From: Pseudomonas pseudonitroreducens
GTDB lineage: Bacteria > Pseudomonadota > Gammaproteobacteria > Pseudomonadales > Pseudomonadaceae
Direction: 5' to 3'
Assembly (NCBI RefSeq): GCF_021603645.1
Contig: NZ_BQHJ01000004.1
Location: forward strand, 372,001-436,000
DNA length: 64,000 nt
Shown: piece by piece, positions 8,566-15,629 of the stretch
Layout of the letters: each line of letters opens with the position of its first letter
Numbering within the stretch: position 1 is the stretch's first letter
Notes under the pieces: model-generated
Told to the model about the DNA's origin: nothing
Databases searched by the model: none
Seen by the model: the letters and a program-made list of their open reading frames with translations, nothing else
Translations under genes and position numbers: made by a program

Positions 8566-9336
8566 TTAGAACGCCGGGGCGATCTCGCCCTTGTAGCGGG
8601 TCAGGATGAACTGGCGGACTTCCGGCGAATTCAGCGCCTTGGCCAGCTTCTGGATGCCCGGGTCCTGGATGTTGTCCGGACGCGCCACCAGGAACTCGGC
8701 GTAGAGGTCCTTGCCTTTCTCGACGATCAGCGCGCTCTTGGTGTCGATCCCGGCTTCCAGGGCGTAGTTGGCGAAGATGAACGCCAGGTCCACCTGCTTC
8801 ACCGCGCGGGCCAGCAGCGCGCCTTCCAGTTCACGAATCTTCAGGTGCCTGGGGTTGTCGGTGATGTCGCGCTCGGTGGACTGCGGGTTGCTCGGGTCCT
8901 TGAGCTTGATCAGGCCGCTCTCGGCCAGCAGCACCAGGGCGCGGCCGGTGTTCACCGGGTCGTTGGGGATGGCCACGCTGGCGCCGTCGGGCAGCTCGGC
9001 GAGGGACTTGTACTTGGTGGAGTAGGCGCCGAATGGCTCGATGTGGATGCCCACCACCGGCACCAGGTCGGTGTGGCGGGTCTTGTTGAAGTCATCGAGG
9101 AACGGCCGGTACTGGTAGTAGTTGGCGTCGAGGTTCTTCTGCGCGAGCTGCAGGTTGGGCTGGATGAAGTCGGTGAAGACCTTGATGTCCAGGTCGACGC
9201 CTTCCTTGGCCAGCTGCGGTTTGACGAACTCGAGAATTTCCGCGTGCGGCACCGGGGTGGCGCCGACAACGAGTTTCTCCCCCGCGTGGGCGGAGAAGGC
9301 GACGACGGCCGCCAGAATGGCGATGGCCTTTTTCAT
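8566..9336 (-). CDS. metQ: MetQ/NlpA-family periplasmic substrate-binding protein (set 2)
   Basis: 256 residues from ATG 9336 (MKKAIAIL). The frame continues far upstream without a stop, but that part is a shadow of the permease and monooxygenase genes. It has a type I signal peptide ending SAHA and no lipobox Cys. NlpA-fold motifs are LVVGATPVPHAEILEFVKP, LDANYYQYRPFLDDFN, PNDPVNTGRALVLLAESGLI and DNPRHLKIRELEGALLARAV. It is clearly diverged from the set-1 MetQ at 3524-4321, so the two may bind different sulfur compounds. The cognate permease is probably the MetI at 9465-10133. Confidence 0.92.
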   Translation of the reverse strand: MKKAIAILAAVVAFSAHAGEKLVVGATPVPHAEILEFVKPQLAKEGVDLDIKVFTDFIQPNLQLAQKNLDANYYQYRPFLDDFNKTRHTDLVPVVGIHIEPFGAYSTKYKSLAELPDGASVAIPNDPVNTGRALVLLAESGLIKLKDPSNPQSTERDITDNPRHLKIRELEGALLARAVKQVDLAFIFANYALEAGIDTKSALIVEKGKDLYAEFLVARPDNIQDPGIQKLAKALNSPEVRQFILTRYKGEIAPAF

Positions 9337-9464
9337 GGGTGTTGCTCCTTGGGGCTTCAGTGGGTGGGCCGTCGTGGTGTGGACGTGGGGCCTTGATGGC
9401 AGCGGGGCCCGGCTGCCGGCGGGTGTTCTGGGTGCCGCTCCCGGAGAGGGAGTGGGCGGGGAAT

Positions 9465-10133
9465 TCAGCGCCTCGTGTAGCGCGCCACCAGGCGGTCGCC
9501 GCTCATCTGCAGGGCCTGCACCAGCAGGATCAGCAGGGCGACGGTGATGATCATCACGTCGGTCTGGAAACGCTGGTAACCGAAGCGGATCGCCAGGTCG
9601 CCAAGGCCGCCGCCGCCGATCACGCCGGACATCGCCGTGTAGTCCACCAGCACGATGGCGGTCACGGTGACGGCAGCGATCAGCCCGGTGCGCGCTTCCG
9701 GCAGCAGCGTGTGCCAGATGATCTGCCAGGTGCTGGCGCCCATCGCCTGAGTGGCTTCCACCAGGCCGCGGTCGACTTCGCGCAGGGCGGTTTCCACCAG
9801 CCGCGCGAAGAACGGCGTGCAACCCACCACCAGCGGCGGGATGGCGCCGGGCACGCCCAGCGAGGTGCCGGTGACCAGCGTGGTGACCGGGATCAGCACG
9901 ATCAGCAGGATGATGAACGGCAGCGAACGCAGCATGTTCACCACCACCGACAGGGCGCGGTACAGGCCGGGCTTCGCGTGCAGCTGGCGCTTGCCGGTGA
10001 GGTACAGCAACACGCCCAGCGGCAGGCCCAGCAACACGGTGAAGGCCAGCGCGCCGCCGAGCATGGCGAGGGTGTCCAGGCAGGCCTGGCCGAGGTCGTG
10101 CCAGTCGAGGTTGCGGAACCAGCCGTCCATCAT
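9465..10133 (-). CDS. metI: MetI-type ABC transporter permease (set 2)
   Basis: 222 residues. The start ATG 10133-10131 overlaps the stop of the upstream monooxygenase gene (ATGA), showing coupling; a second ATG follows at 10130. MetI hallmarks are NMLRSLPFIILLIVLIPVTTLVTGTS, PFFARLVETALREVDRGLVEATQAMGAS and the permease docking segment LPEARTGL. No ATPase gene is linked to this half of the island, so it probably borrows the MetN at 2238-3299, or an ATPase elsewhere; this is inference. Confidence 0.92.
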   Translation of the reverse strand: MMDGWFRNLDWHDLGQACLDTLAMLGGALAFTVLLGLPLGVLLYLTGKRQLHAKPGLYRALSVVVNMLRSLPFIILLIVLIPVTTLVTGTSLGVPGAIPPLVVGCTPFFARLVETALREVDRGLVEATQAMGASTWQIIWHTLLPEARTGLIAAVTVTAIVLVDYTAMSGVIGGGGLGDLAIRFGYQRFQTDVMIITVALLILLVQALQMSGDRLVARYTRR

Positions 10134-11503
10134 TCGCGGCCCCTGCGCAGCTTGGCGGCGCGGTGCGAAGCGCCGAGGCGGTCGCCCTGGCCGAACAGCT
10201 TCTGGCGCAGCGTGCCCTGTTCGTACTCGCGCTTGAACAGGCCGCGTGCCTGTAGTTCCGGCACCAGCAGGTCGACGATGTCGACGAAGGTTTCCGGCGC
10301 CACCAGGCTGGACAGGTTGAAGCCGTCCACGTCGGTTTCCTCGACCCAGGCCTGCAGCTGGTCCGCCACGGTCTGCGGCGAGCCCACCAGCAGCGGGCCG
10401 TCGCCGCCCAGGGCGCAGTAGTCGGCGATCTCGGCGGCGGTCCACTGGCGCTGCGGGTCGGCGGCGCTGAAGGCGTCCACCGCAGACTGGATGGCGTCGC
10501 TCTGTACGTGGCGCAACACCTGGTCCGGCGCGTACTGGCCGAAGTCGATGCCGGTCCAGCCGGAGACCAGAGCCAGGGCGCCGTCACGGTCGCTGTACTG
10601 GCGGTAGTCTTCCAGCTTGGCCAGCGCCTCGGCGTCGGTCGGTGCGACGATCACCGTGAGCTGGTTCAGTACCAGCACATCGCCGGCCTGCCGACCGGCT
10701 TCCACGGCGAGGCGGCGCAGGTCGGCGACCTGGTCACGGAGGATGTTTTTCGTCGGTGCGGCGACGAACACGCACTCGGCATTGCCGGCGGCGAAGGCTT
10801 TGCCGCGGCTCGACGCGCCGGCCTGGTACAGCACTGGCGTACGCTGCGGCGATGGCTGGCTGAGGTGGAAGCCGGGCACTTCGAAGTGCTCGCCCTGGTG
10901 CTCGATGGGGTGGACCTTGCGCGGGTCTGCGTAGACGCCACTCTTGCGGTCGGCGACTACCGCGTCATCGTCCCAGCTGGCCTCCCAGAGCTTGTAGCAG
11001 ACCTCCAGGTACTCGGCGGCCAGGGCGTAGCGCTGCTGGTGGTTGAGCTGCTGCTTCAGCCCCAGGTTGCGCGCGCCGCTGTTGAGGTAGGAGGTGACGA
11101 TGTTCCAACCGGCGCGGCCACGGGTCAGGTGATCCAGGGTGGACATGCGCCGGGCGAAAGGGAACGGGTGCTCGAACGACACCGAGGCGGTAATGCCGAA
11201 ACCCAGGTGCTCGGTGGCCGCGGCCATGGCCGGGACGATCTGCAGCGGGTCGTTGGCCGGCACCTGGGCGCCGGCGCTCAGCGCGGCGTCGGCATTGCCG
11301 TGGTAGACGTCGTAGACGCCCAGCACGTCGGCCAGGAACAGGCCGTCGATCTTGCCGCGTTCGAGGGTTTTCGCCAGCTCGATCCAGTAGTGGATGTCGG
11401 TGTAGCGCGCGGCCTGCTGGTCGCGCGGGTGGCGCCAGAGGCCGGGCGAGAGGTGGCCGACGCAGTTCATGGCGAAGGCGTTGAGGCGGATCTGCTTGTT
11501 CAT
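10130..11503 (-). CDS. FMN-dependent NtaA/SnaA/DszA-family monooxygenase (set 2)
   Basis: 457 residues from ATG 11503 (MNKQIRLNAF); the longer frame to 11641 is a shadow of the preceding gene. Same family marks as the set-1 enzyme: NAFAMNCVGHLSPGLWRHPRD, KIDGLFLADVLGVYDVYHG, TLDHLTRGRAGWNIVTSYL, HLSQPSPQRTPVLYQAGASSRG and DVDGFNLSSLVAPE. It lies between an SfnB-type gene (11514) and a MetI permease (overlap of 4 bp). Expected to desulfurise the compound imported by the set-2 transporter, with FMNH2 from an unlinked reductase. No flavin reductase gene is seen in the island. Confidence 0.9.
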   Translation of the reverse strand: MNKQIRLNAFAMNCVGHLSPGLWRHPRDQQAARYTDIHYWIELAKTLERGKIDGLFLADVLGVYDVYHGNADAALSAGAQVPANDPLQIVPAMAAATEHLGFGITASVSFEHPFPFARRMSTLDHLTRGRAGWNIVTSYLNSGARNLGLKQQLNHQQRYALAAEYLEVCYKLWEASWDDDAVVADRKSGVYADPRKVHPIEHQGEHFEVPGFHLSQPSPQRTPVLYQAGASSRGKAFAAGNAECVFVAAPTKNILRDQVADLRRLAVEAGRQAGDVLVLNQLTVIVAPTDAEALAKLEDYRQYSDRDGALALVSGWTGIDFGQYAPDQVLRHVQSDAIQSAVDAFSAADPQRQWTAAEIADYCALGGDGPLLVGSPQTVADQLQAWVEETDVDGFNLSSLVAPETFVDIVDLLVPELQARGLFKREYEQGTLRQKLFGQGDRLGASHRAAKLRRGRE

Positions 11504-11513
11504 GGCGATGGCC

Positions 11514-12737
11514 TCAGTTCCAGTCGTGGCGCGGCGGGCGCTTGTCGTTGAGCAGCCAGTTGCCGACCAGGTGGTACTTCCAGCGCACCGGGTCGTGCAG
11601 GGTGTGCACGCGGGCGTTGCGCCAGTGGCGGTCGAGGGCATGGCGGGCGAGGGTGGAGCGGGTGCCGCCCAGCTCGAACAGCTTGTTGGCGGCGTCGATG
11701 GCGACCTCGGTGGTCAGCACCTTGGCCTTGGCCACGGCAACCGAGGCGCGGGCCACGCTGTCTTCGTCCGGCGCCGGGCGGGCGGCGTCCATTACCTTGC
11801 CGGCGCGTTCCAGCAGGGCGTCGGCGGATTCGATGCGGATGCCCAGTTCACCGACCTGGATGATGGTCAGCGGGTCTTCGCTGGCCTTCTCCACGCCCGC
11901 GTCGATCCACGGGCGCGCCTGTTCGCGGACGAAGGCGATGGTGTCGCGCAGCGCCGCGCGGGCAATGCCGGCATCGATGGCGGCGGTAGTGATCTGCGCG
12001 AACGGGCCGGCCAGGGTCGGTACGTCGTAGGAGCGGTGGGTGGGGAAGACGTTGAACGCCGGCACACGCAGGCCTTCCACCAGCACCGTGCCGCTGGAGG
12101 TGGTGCGCTGGCCGATGCTCGCCCAGTCGTCGACGATCACCAGCCCCGGCGTGTCACGCGGGACGAAGGCGAGCTGGGCGTTGCCCTGTTCGTCCAGGCC
12201 CAGCACACCGAGCCAATGGGCGTAGAGCGAGCCGGTGCAGTAGCCCTTGCGGCCATCGAGTACGACATGGTCGCCGTCGCGGCGCAGGCGGGTCTGGATG
12301 TCCTGCACGGTCTTGCCGCCGGTTTCCGACAGCGCGTTGGCGAAGCGGTTGCCCTTGAGTGCCAGATCGAAGAAGAAGCGCTTCTGCTCCTCGCTGCCCT
12401 GCAGGCGGATGTCTTCCAGCAGGCAGTAGTGGTTCTGTGGAATCTGCCCCAGCGACGGGTCGGCGGCGGAGATGATGGCGATGACTTCCGCCAGCGTGGC
12501 GTAGGACACCTCGGCGCCACCAAAGGCGCGCGGCACGCTGATGCCCCACAGGCCGCTGTTGGAATAGACCTCGACCACTTCCGGCGGTACTTCGCGGTTG
12601 CGGTCGCGCTCGGCGGCGCCTTCGAGCAGGAAGGCGGCGACCTTGTGGGCGACGTCGATGGCCTCGGCGTCGGAGGCGATTACCTGGGCGTTCGGCTCAC
12701 GGATGTCGTAGTGGGCGGATTCGGGGAGTTGGGACAT
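11514..12737 (-). CDS. SfnB/DszC-type flavin oxidoreductase, acyl-CoA dehydrogenase fold (third, promoter-proximal)
   Basis: 407 residues from ATG 12737. Motifs: IASDAEAIDVAHKVAAF, GLWGISVPRAFGGAEVSYATLAEV, ISAADPSLGQIPQNHY, GRKGYCTGSLYAHW, IVDDWASIGQRTTSSGTVLVEGL, and the SfnB/DszC ending ALDRHWRNARVHTLHDPVRWK. It is the first gene after the putative sigma-54 promoter at 12802-12817 and is 10 bp from the next gene. The family includes DszC (dibenzothiophene monooxygenase) and SfnB, which is needed for dimethyl sulfone use in P. putida. Exact substrate unknown. Confidence 0.87.
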   Translation of the reverse strand: MSQLPESAHYDIREPNAQVIASDAEAIDVAHKVAAFLLEGAAERDRNREVPPEVVEVYSNSGLWGISVPRAFGGAEVSYATLAEVIAIISAADPSLGQIPQNHYCLLEDIRLQGSEEQKRFFFDLALKGNRFANALSETGGKTVQDIQTRLRRDGDHVVLDGRKGYCTGSLYAHWLGVLGLDEQGNAQLAFVPRDTPGLVIVDDWASIGQRTTSSGTVLVEGLRVPAFNVFPTHRSYDVPTLAGPFAQITTAAIDAGIARAALRDTIAFVREQARPWIDAGVEKASEDPLTIIQVGELGIRIESADALLERAGKVMDAARPAPDEDSVARASVAVAKAKVLTTEVAIDAANKLFELGGTRSTLARHALDRHWRNARVHTLHDPVRWKYHLVGNWLLNDKRPPRHDWN

Positions 12738-12801
12738 GGCAGTACAGCGACCTCGGGGCAGATGAAGCGGCCCGGTGTTCGGGCCTGTCTGTTCAGGTCA
12801 T

Positions 12802-12817
12802 TGCACAAGCTGTGCCG
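12802..12817 (-). promoter_or_regulatory. Putative sigma-54 (-24/-12) promoter of the organosulfur island
   Basis: On the minus strand the sequence reads CGGCACAGCTTGTGCA. It has GGCAC at -24 and GC at -12 with the required 12-bp register, and matches TGGCACRN4TTGCW except at the first base and one T. The predicted transcription start is near 12791, about 54 bp before the ATG at 12737. Sigma-54 control fits SfnR-type regulation of sulfone utilisation genes in Pseudomonas. Confidence 0.65.
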
Positions 12818-12858
12818 AAATTTAAAAGTCTTGTAAATCAATGGTTTGGTGTTTTTCT

Positions 12859-12896
12859 CCAACACTTGAGGCGCTGGGCAAACAGCAAAGTGTTGG
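12859..12896. promoter_or_regulatory. 9-bp inverted repeat, candidate enhancer-binding site
   Basis: CCAACACTT and AAGTGTTGG are perfect complementary arms separated by 20 bp. They lie about 70-105 bp upstream of the predicted sigma-54 start, the usual place for a bacterial enhancer-binding protein. A second small palindrome (TGTTGC-N4-GCAACA) follows at 12902-12917. Confidence 0.5.
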
Positions 12897-12963
12897 GTGG
12901 GTGTTGCTGTGGCAACAGTGGTGGAGCAGGGGATGTACCTTGACGGATCGGAGCGGCCTGACA

Positions 12964-13035
12964 CCCATCGCGGACGGAGTCCGCTCCTACCGAGAATTTC
13001 CATCGGGTGTAGGAGCGGACTTCGTCCGCGATGGG
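12964..13035. repeat. REP-like palindrome, GCGGACGGAGTCCGC family
   Basis: The 27-bp arms (CCCATCGCGGACGGAGTCCG plus CTCCTAC, and their complement) have one mismatch and are separated by 18 bp. This is a second REP family, sharing only the terminal CTCCTAC/GTAGGAG with the first. It sits just past the end of the YbaK-type gene. Confidence 0.85.
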
Positions 13036-13044
13036 TCGGCAAAC

Positions 13045-13524
13045 CTAAGCTGGTTGATCAACCAGCTCCTGGCAGACATCGATCCAGTCCGCCGCCACCA
13101 GCTCTGCCATGCGCTGCGGCCCGATGCGTACGGCGCTGTGCACCGCCCCAGCCGCCGGCAGTACTTCGTCGAAGGCCTGCAGGGACACATCGCAATACAC
13201 CGGCAACGGCGTCGCCAGGCCGAACGGGCAGACCCCACCCACCGGGTGTCCGGTCAGCTCCACGACTTCCTCGGCACCGAGCATCTTGGCCTTGCCGCCA
13301 AAGGCTTCCTTGAGCTTGCGGTTGTCCAGCCGCGCATCGCCGCGCGCCACCACCAGCACGGTACGCTCGCCCACCCGCAGGGACAGCGTCTTGGCGATGC
13401 GGCCCGGCTCCACGCCGTGGGCCTCGGCGGCCAGGGCGACTGTGGCGGTGCTGGTTTCCAGCTCGATGATGGCGATGTCGGGGGCCTTTTCGGCGAAGAA
13501 GGCGCGAACCGATTCCAGGCTCAT
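13045..13524 (-). CDS. YbaK/ProX-family aminoacyl-tRNA deacylase
   Basis: 159 residues, one YbaK-type editing domain. Visible features: the start MSLESVRAFF, then GVEPGRIAKTLSLRV with the family Lys, LVVARGDARLDNRKLKEAFG, and the loop ELTGHPVGGVCPFGL with the conserved GHPVGGVCPFG motif. Members hydrolyse mischarged tRNA, for example Cys- or Ala-tRNA(Pro). A stand-alone copy like this acts in trans; which tRNA cannot be told. It has no functional link to its neighbours. Confidence 0.88.
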   Translation of the reverse strand: MSLESVRAFFAEKAPDIAIIELETSTATVALAAEAHGVEPGRIAKTLSLRVGERTVLVVARGDARLDNRKLKEAFGGKAKMLGAEEVVELTGHPVGGVCPFGLATPLPVYCDVSLQAFDEVLPAAGAVHSAVRIGPQRMAELVAADWIDVCQELVDQPA

Positions 13525-13596
13525 GGGGCAATGCTCCGTGTCATGCGAAAAGGACTGAATCTAAGAAGCGCGGAGCAGACTGTCCAGCCCGGAGGG

Positions 13597-14253
13597 CTAG
13601 CGTCCGTGGATCAGCAGGGTTTCGATGTCGGGCACCTTGAGTGCCTCTTCGGCGTTGAGCAATTCCAGCCGCGCCGCGAAGATCCGCAGTTCCCGATCGG
13701 CGGCCAGCACGGCTCGCCTGAGCGCGGCCAGTGGCACGGTCACCGAATGCAGGGCGGGCGGCGGGGTGAAGCTTTCGCCCTGTTCGTTTTCGTTGAAATC
13801 GAAACTCGCGGACTGATTCTGCTGGCAGATGACCGGTGACGGGTGGCCGCTGTAGAGGTAGGCACCCTTGCCCTGGGCAATGCGCTGCCAGCTGTGCAGG
13901 TCGCCCAGGTCGCTGCAGCACTGCGGGAAGAGAATGTCCAGATTGCCCACCCGCAGGACGTAGCCGCCCGGCAGGGGGCGAATCTGCCGCCAGTCTCCGG
14001 AACCCCTCAGGCCCTCGGCGCAGTGCAGGCGAATCAGTCGCGAAATGTCCGGGTCGCTCAGGTTTCCGAGGCGATGGAATGCGCTGCCCGGGAGATAGGG
14101 CTTGAGCCCCGGGCTGAAACCGTTGGCTTGCAGGTTGCGCTCGTGGAATGCCTGCCAGCTTTGCACGTGCTTCCAGTACGGCCCGTCGATCGGCAAGGGA
14201 ACGTCATCGACCAGATAGAACAGTTCGATGACGGGAATGAGCTGGACCTGCAT
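13597..14253 (-). CDS. Conserved hypothetical protein
   Basis: 218 residues from ATG 14253. Not recognised. The start reads MQVQLIPVIELFYLVDDVP. Features are a Trp-rich N-terminal part (YWKHVQSWQAFHERNL), a central GGYVLRVGNLDILFPQCCSDLGDLHSW with a Cys pair, and an acidic stretch FNENEQGESF. There is no signal peptide or membrane segment, so it should be cytoplasmic. The text loosely resembles small immunity/SUKH-like or DUF proteins, but I cannot support a family. Confidence 0.6.
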   Translation of the reverse strand: MQVQLIPVIELFYLVDDVPLPIDGPYWKHVQSWQAFHERNLQANGFSPGLKPYLPGSAFHRLGNLSDPDISRLIRLHCAEGLRGSGDWRQIRPLPGGYVLRVGNLDILFPQCCSDLGDLHSWQRIAQGKGAYLYSGHPSPVICQQNQSASFDFNENEQGESFTPPPALHSVTVPLAALRRAVLAADRELRIFAARLELLNAEEALKVPDIETLLIHGR

Positions 14254-14401
14254 GGGGACGCCCGGATTAATCTGAGCGCCCCGTTCTAACGGCGCTGGCG
14301 ATGGCCGTCCATAGCGAAATTTCCGATTTCACCGTCTTCCCGTGCCCTGGCGACCTATGCTCATTCCCCCTGTGCCGCCGTGGAAATTTTTTTCCAATGA
14401 C

Positions 14402-14428
14402 TGTCGATCTGTCGTCGCGCCCTTCGAC
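14402..14428 (+). promoter_or_regulatory. Putative ECF42-type sigma promoter
   Basis: TGTCGA at 14402-14407, a 17-bp spacer and CGAC at 14425-14428 match the motif I recall for group ECF42 sigma factors (TGTCGA in the -35 region, CGA/TC in the -10 region), whose known targets are DGPF-domain genes. An A/T tract (AAATTTTTTT) lies just upstream. The start of the DGPF gene is 72 bp downstream. No ECF sigma gene is in the window. Confidence 0.5.
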
Positions 14429-14500
14429 TAGATGTCAGGAACCGGTAGCAACCGGCCGCCACGCTGGCAACTACAAGACAATGACAAGAGGAGAAAGACC

Positions 14501-14926
14501 ATGCGCTTCATGGTGATCGTCAAAGCCACCGCCGACTCCGAAGCCGGTGTAATGCCCAAGGAAGAGCTGCTCGCCGCCATGGGAGCCTACAACGAGGAGC
14601 TGGTGAAGGCCGGCGTGATGCTCGCTGGCGAGGGCCTGCACCCCAGCGTGAAGGGCGCGCGGGTGCGCTTCGATGGCGCATCGCGGCAGGTGATCGACGG
14701 CCCGTTCGCCGAAACCAAGGAGCTGATCGCCGGCTTCTGGATCATGCAGGCCGCGTCGTTGCAGGAGTGCATCGATTGGGTCAGGCGTTCGCCCAACCCG
14801 TTCGACGGCGAGTCCGAGATCGAGATCCGGCAAATCTTCGAGGCCGAGGATTTCGGCGCCGAATTCACCCCGGAACTGCGCGAGCAGGAAGAGCGCCTGC
14901 GCGCCGAAATCGCCAGCAAATCCTGA
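14501..14926 (+). CDS. DGPF/YCII-domain protein
   Basis: 141 residues from ATG 14501, behind AGAGGAGAAAGACC; an in-frame ATG at 14432 lacks such a site. Family features: the first strand MRFMVIVKATADSEAGV, the GVMLAGEGLHPS segment, and VIDGPFAETKELIAGFWIMQAASLQECIDW, where the DGPF motif gives the family its name. YCII-like ferredoxin-fold proteins of this class are small and cytoplasmic, and are typically encoded beside ECF42 sigma factors. Biochemical role is unsettled. It forms an operon with the VOC protein 17 bp downstream. Confidence 0.9.
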   Translation: MRFMVIVKATADSEAGVMPKEELLAAMGAYNEELVKAGVMLAGEGLHPSVKGARVRFDGASRQVIDGPFAETKELIAGFWIMQAASLQECIDWVRRSPNPFDGESEIEIRQIFEAEDFGAEFTPELREQEERLRAEIASKS

Positions 14927-14943
14927 ATCTGGAGGACACCGCC

Positions 14944-15360
14944 ATGTTGATGAATGCTTACCTGGTCTTTGATGGCAACTGCGAGGAAGCCTTCCGTTAT
15001 TACGCCGAGGTGCTGCGCGCCGAGCTGCCGGCGCTGATGCGCTTCTCCGATGCGCCGGGCTGCGAGGACATGCCCGAGGCGCTGAAAAACCGTGTCATCC
15101 ATGTTCGCCTGGAGGTAGACGGCCATGTGCTGATGGGCTCGGATGCCTCGCCCCAGTGCGGTCAGTACGACGGGGTGAAGGGCGTATCGATCACCCTCAA
15201 TGTCGACAGCAAGGCCGAGGCGCGGCGTCTCTTCGACGCCCTGGGGCAGGGCGGCAAGGTCACCATGCCGCTGGAGCAGACCTTCTGGGCCGAGCTGTTC
15301 GGCGCCGTGGAAGATCGCTTCGGGGTGCCGTGGATGATCAATTGCGAGAAGGAAGGTTAG
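14944..15360 (+). CDS. PhnB-like VOC-family protein
   Basis: 138 residues, start ATG 14944 behind CTGGAGGACACCGCC. The pattern MLMNAYLVFDGNCEEAFRYYAEVL, DGHVLMGSDASP, GVSITLNVDSKAEARRLFDAL, and TFWAELFGAVEDRFGVPWMINCE at the end is that of the PhnB / 3-demethylubiquinone methyltransferase-like VOC group. Despite the old annotation name it has no methyltransferase motif. Co-transcribed with the DGPF gene, a frequent partnership. Substrate unknown. Confidence 0.88.
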   Translation: MLMNAYLVFDGNCEEAFRYYAEVLRAELPALMRFSDAPGCEDMPEALKNRVIHVRLEVDGHVLMGSDASPQCGQYDGVKGVSITLNVDSKAEARRLFDALGQGGKVTMPLEQTFWAELFGAVEDRFGVPWMINCEKEG

Positions 15361-15376
15361 GCGCGCCGTCGAGACA

Positions 15377-15627
15377 ATCGCGGGCGGAGTCCGCTCCTAC
15401 GCGAAATGGCAACACTGGCGTAGGAGCAACTGTCTTTCTCGGGAAGCCCGTGCCGATGCTTTCCCCTCACCCCAGCCCTCTCCCGGGGGAGAGGGAGCAG
15501 TCCGTGCCGACTGTTGCCGACGTTTCATCCTGCACCGAACGGTCCCCTCTCCCCTTGGGAGAGGGCTAGGGTGAGGGATGGCCCAAGCGCAGAGGTGTCT
15601 CGCAGGAGCGGACTTTGTCCGCGATCG
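15377..15627. repeat. Split REP-like element with another inverted repeat nested inside
   Basis: The half-sites at 15377-15400 (ATCGCGGGCGGAGTCCGCTC plus CTAC) and 15602-15625 (GCAGGAGCGGACTTTGTCCG plus CGAT) are the arms of the GCGGACGGAGTCCGC family, here about 200 bp apart. Between them sit two 21-bp arms at 15464-15484 and 15557-15577 (CCTCACCCCAGCCCTCTCC type), a different dispersed repeat. There is no open frame of note. The element fills the gap between the VOC gene and the AraC gene, tail to tail. Confidence 0.6.
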
Positions 15628-15629
15628 CT

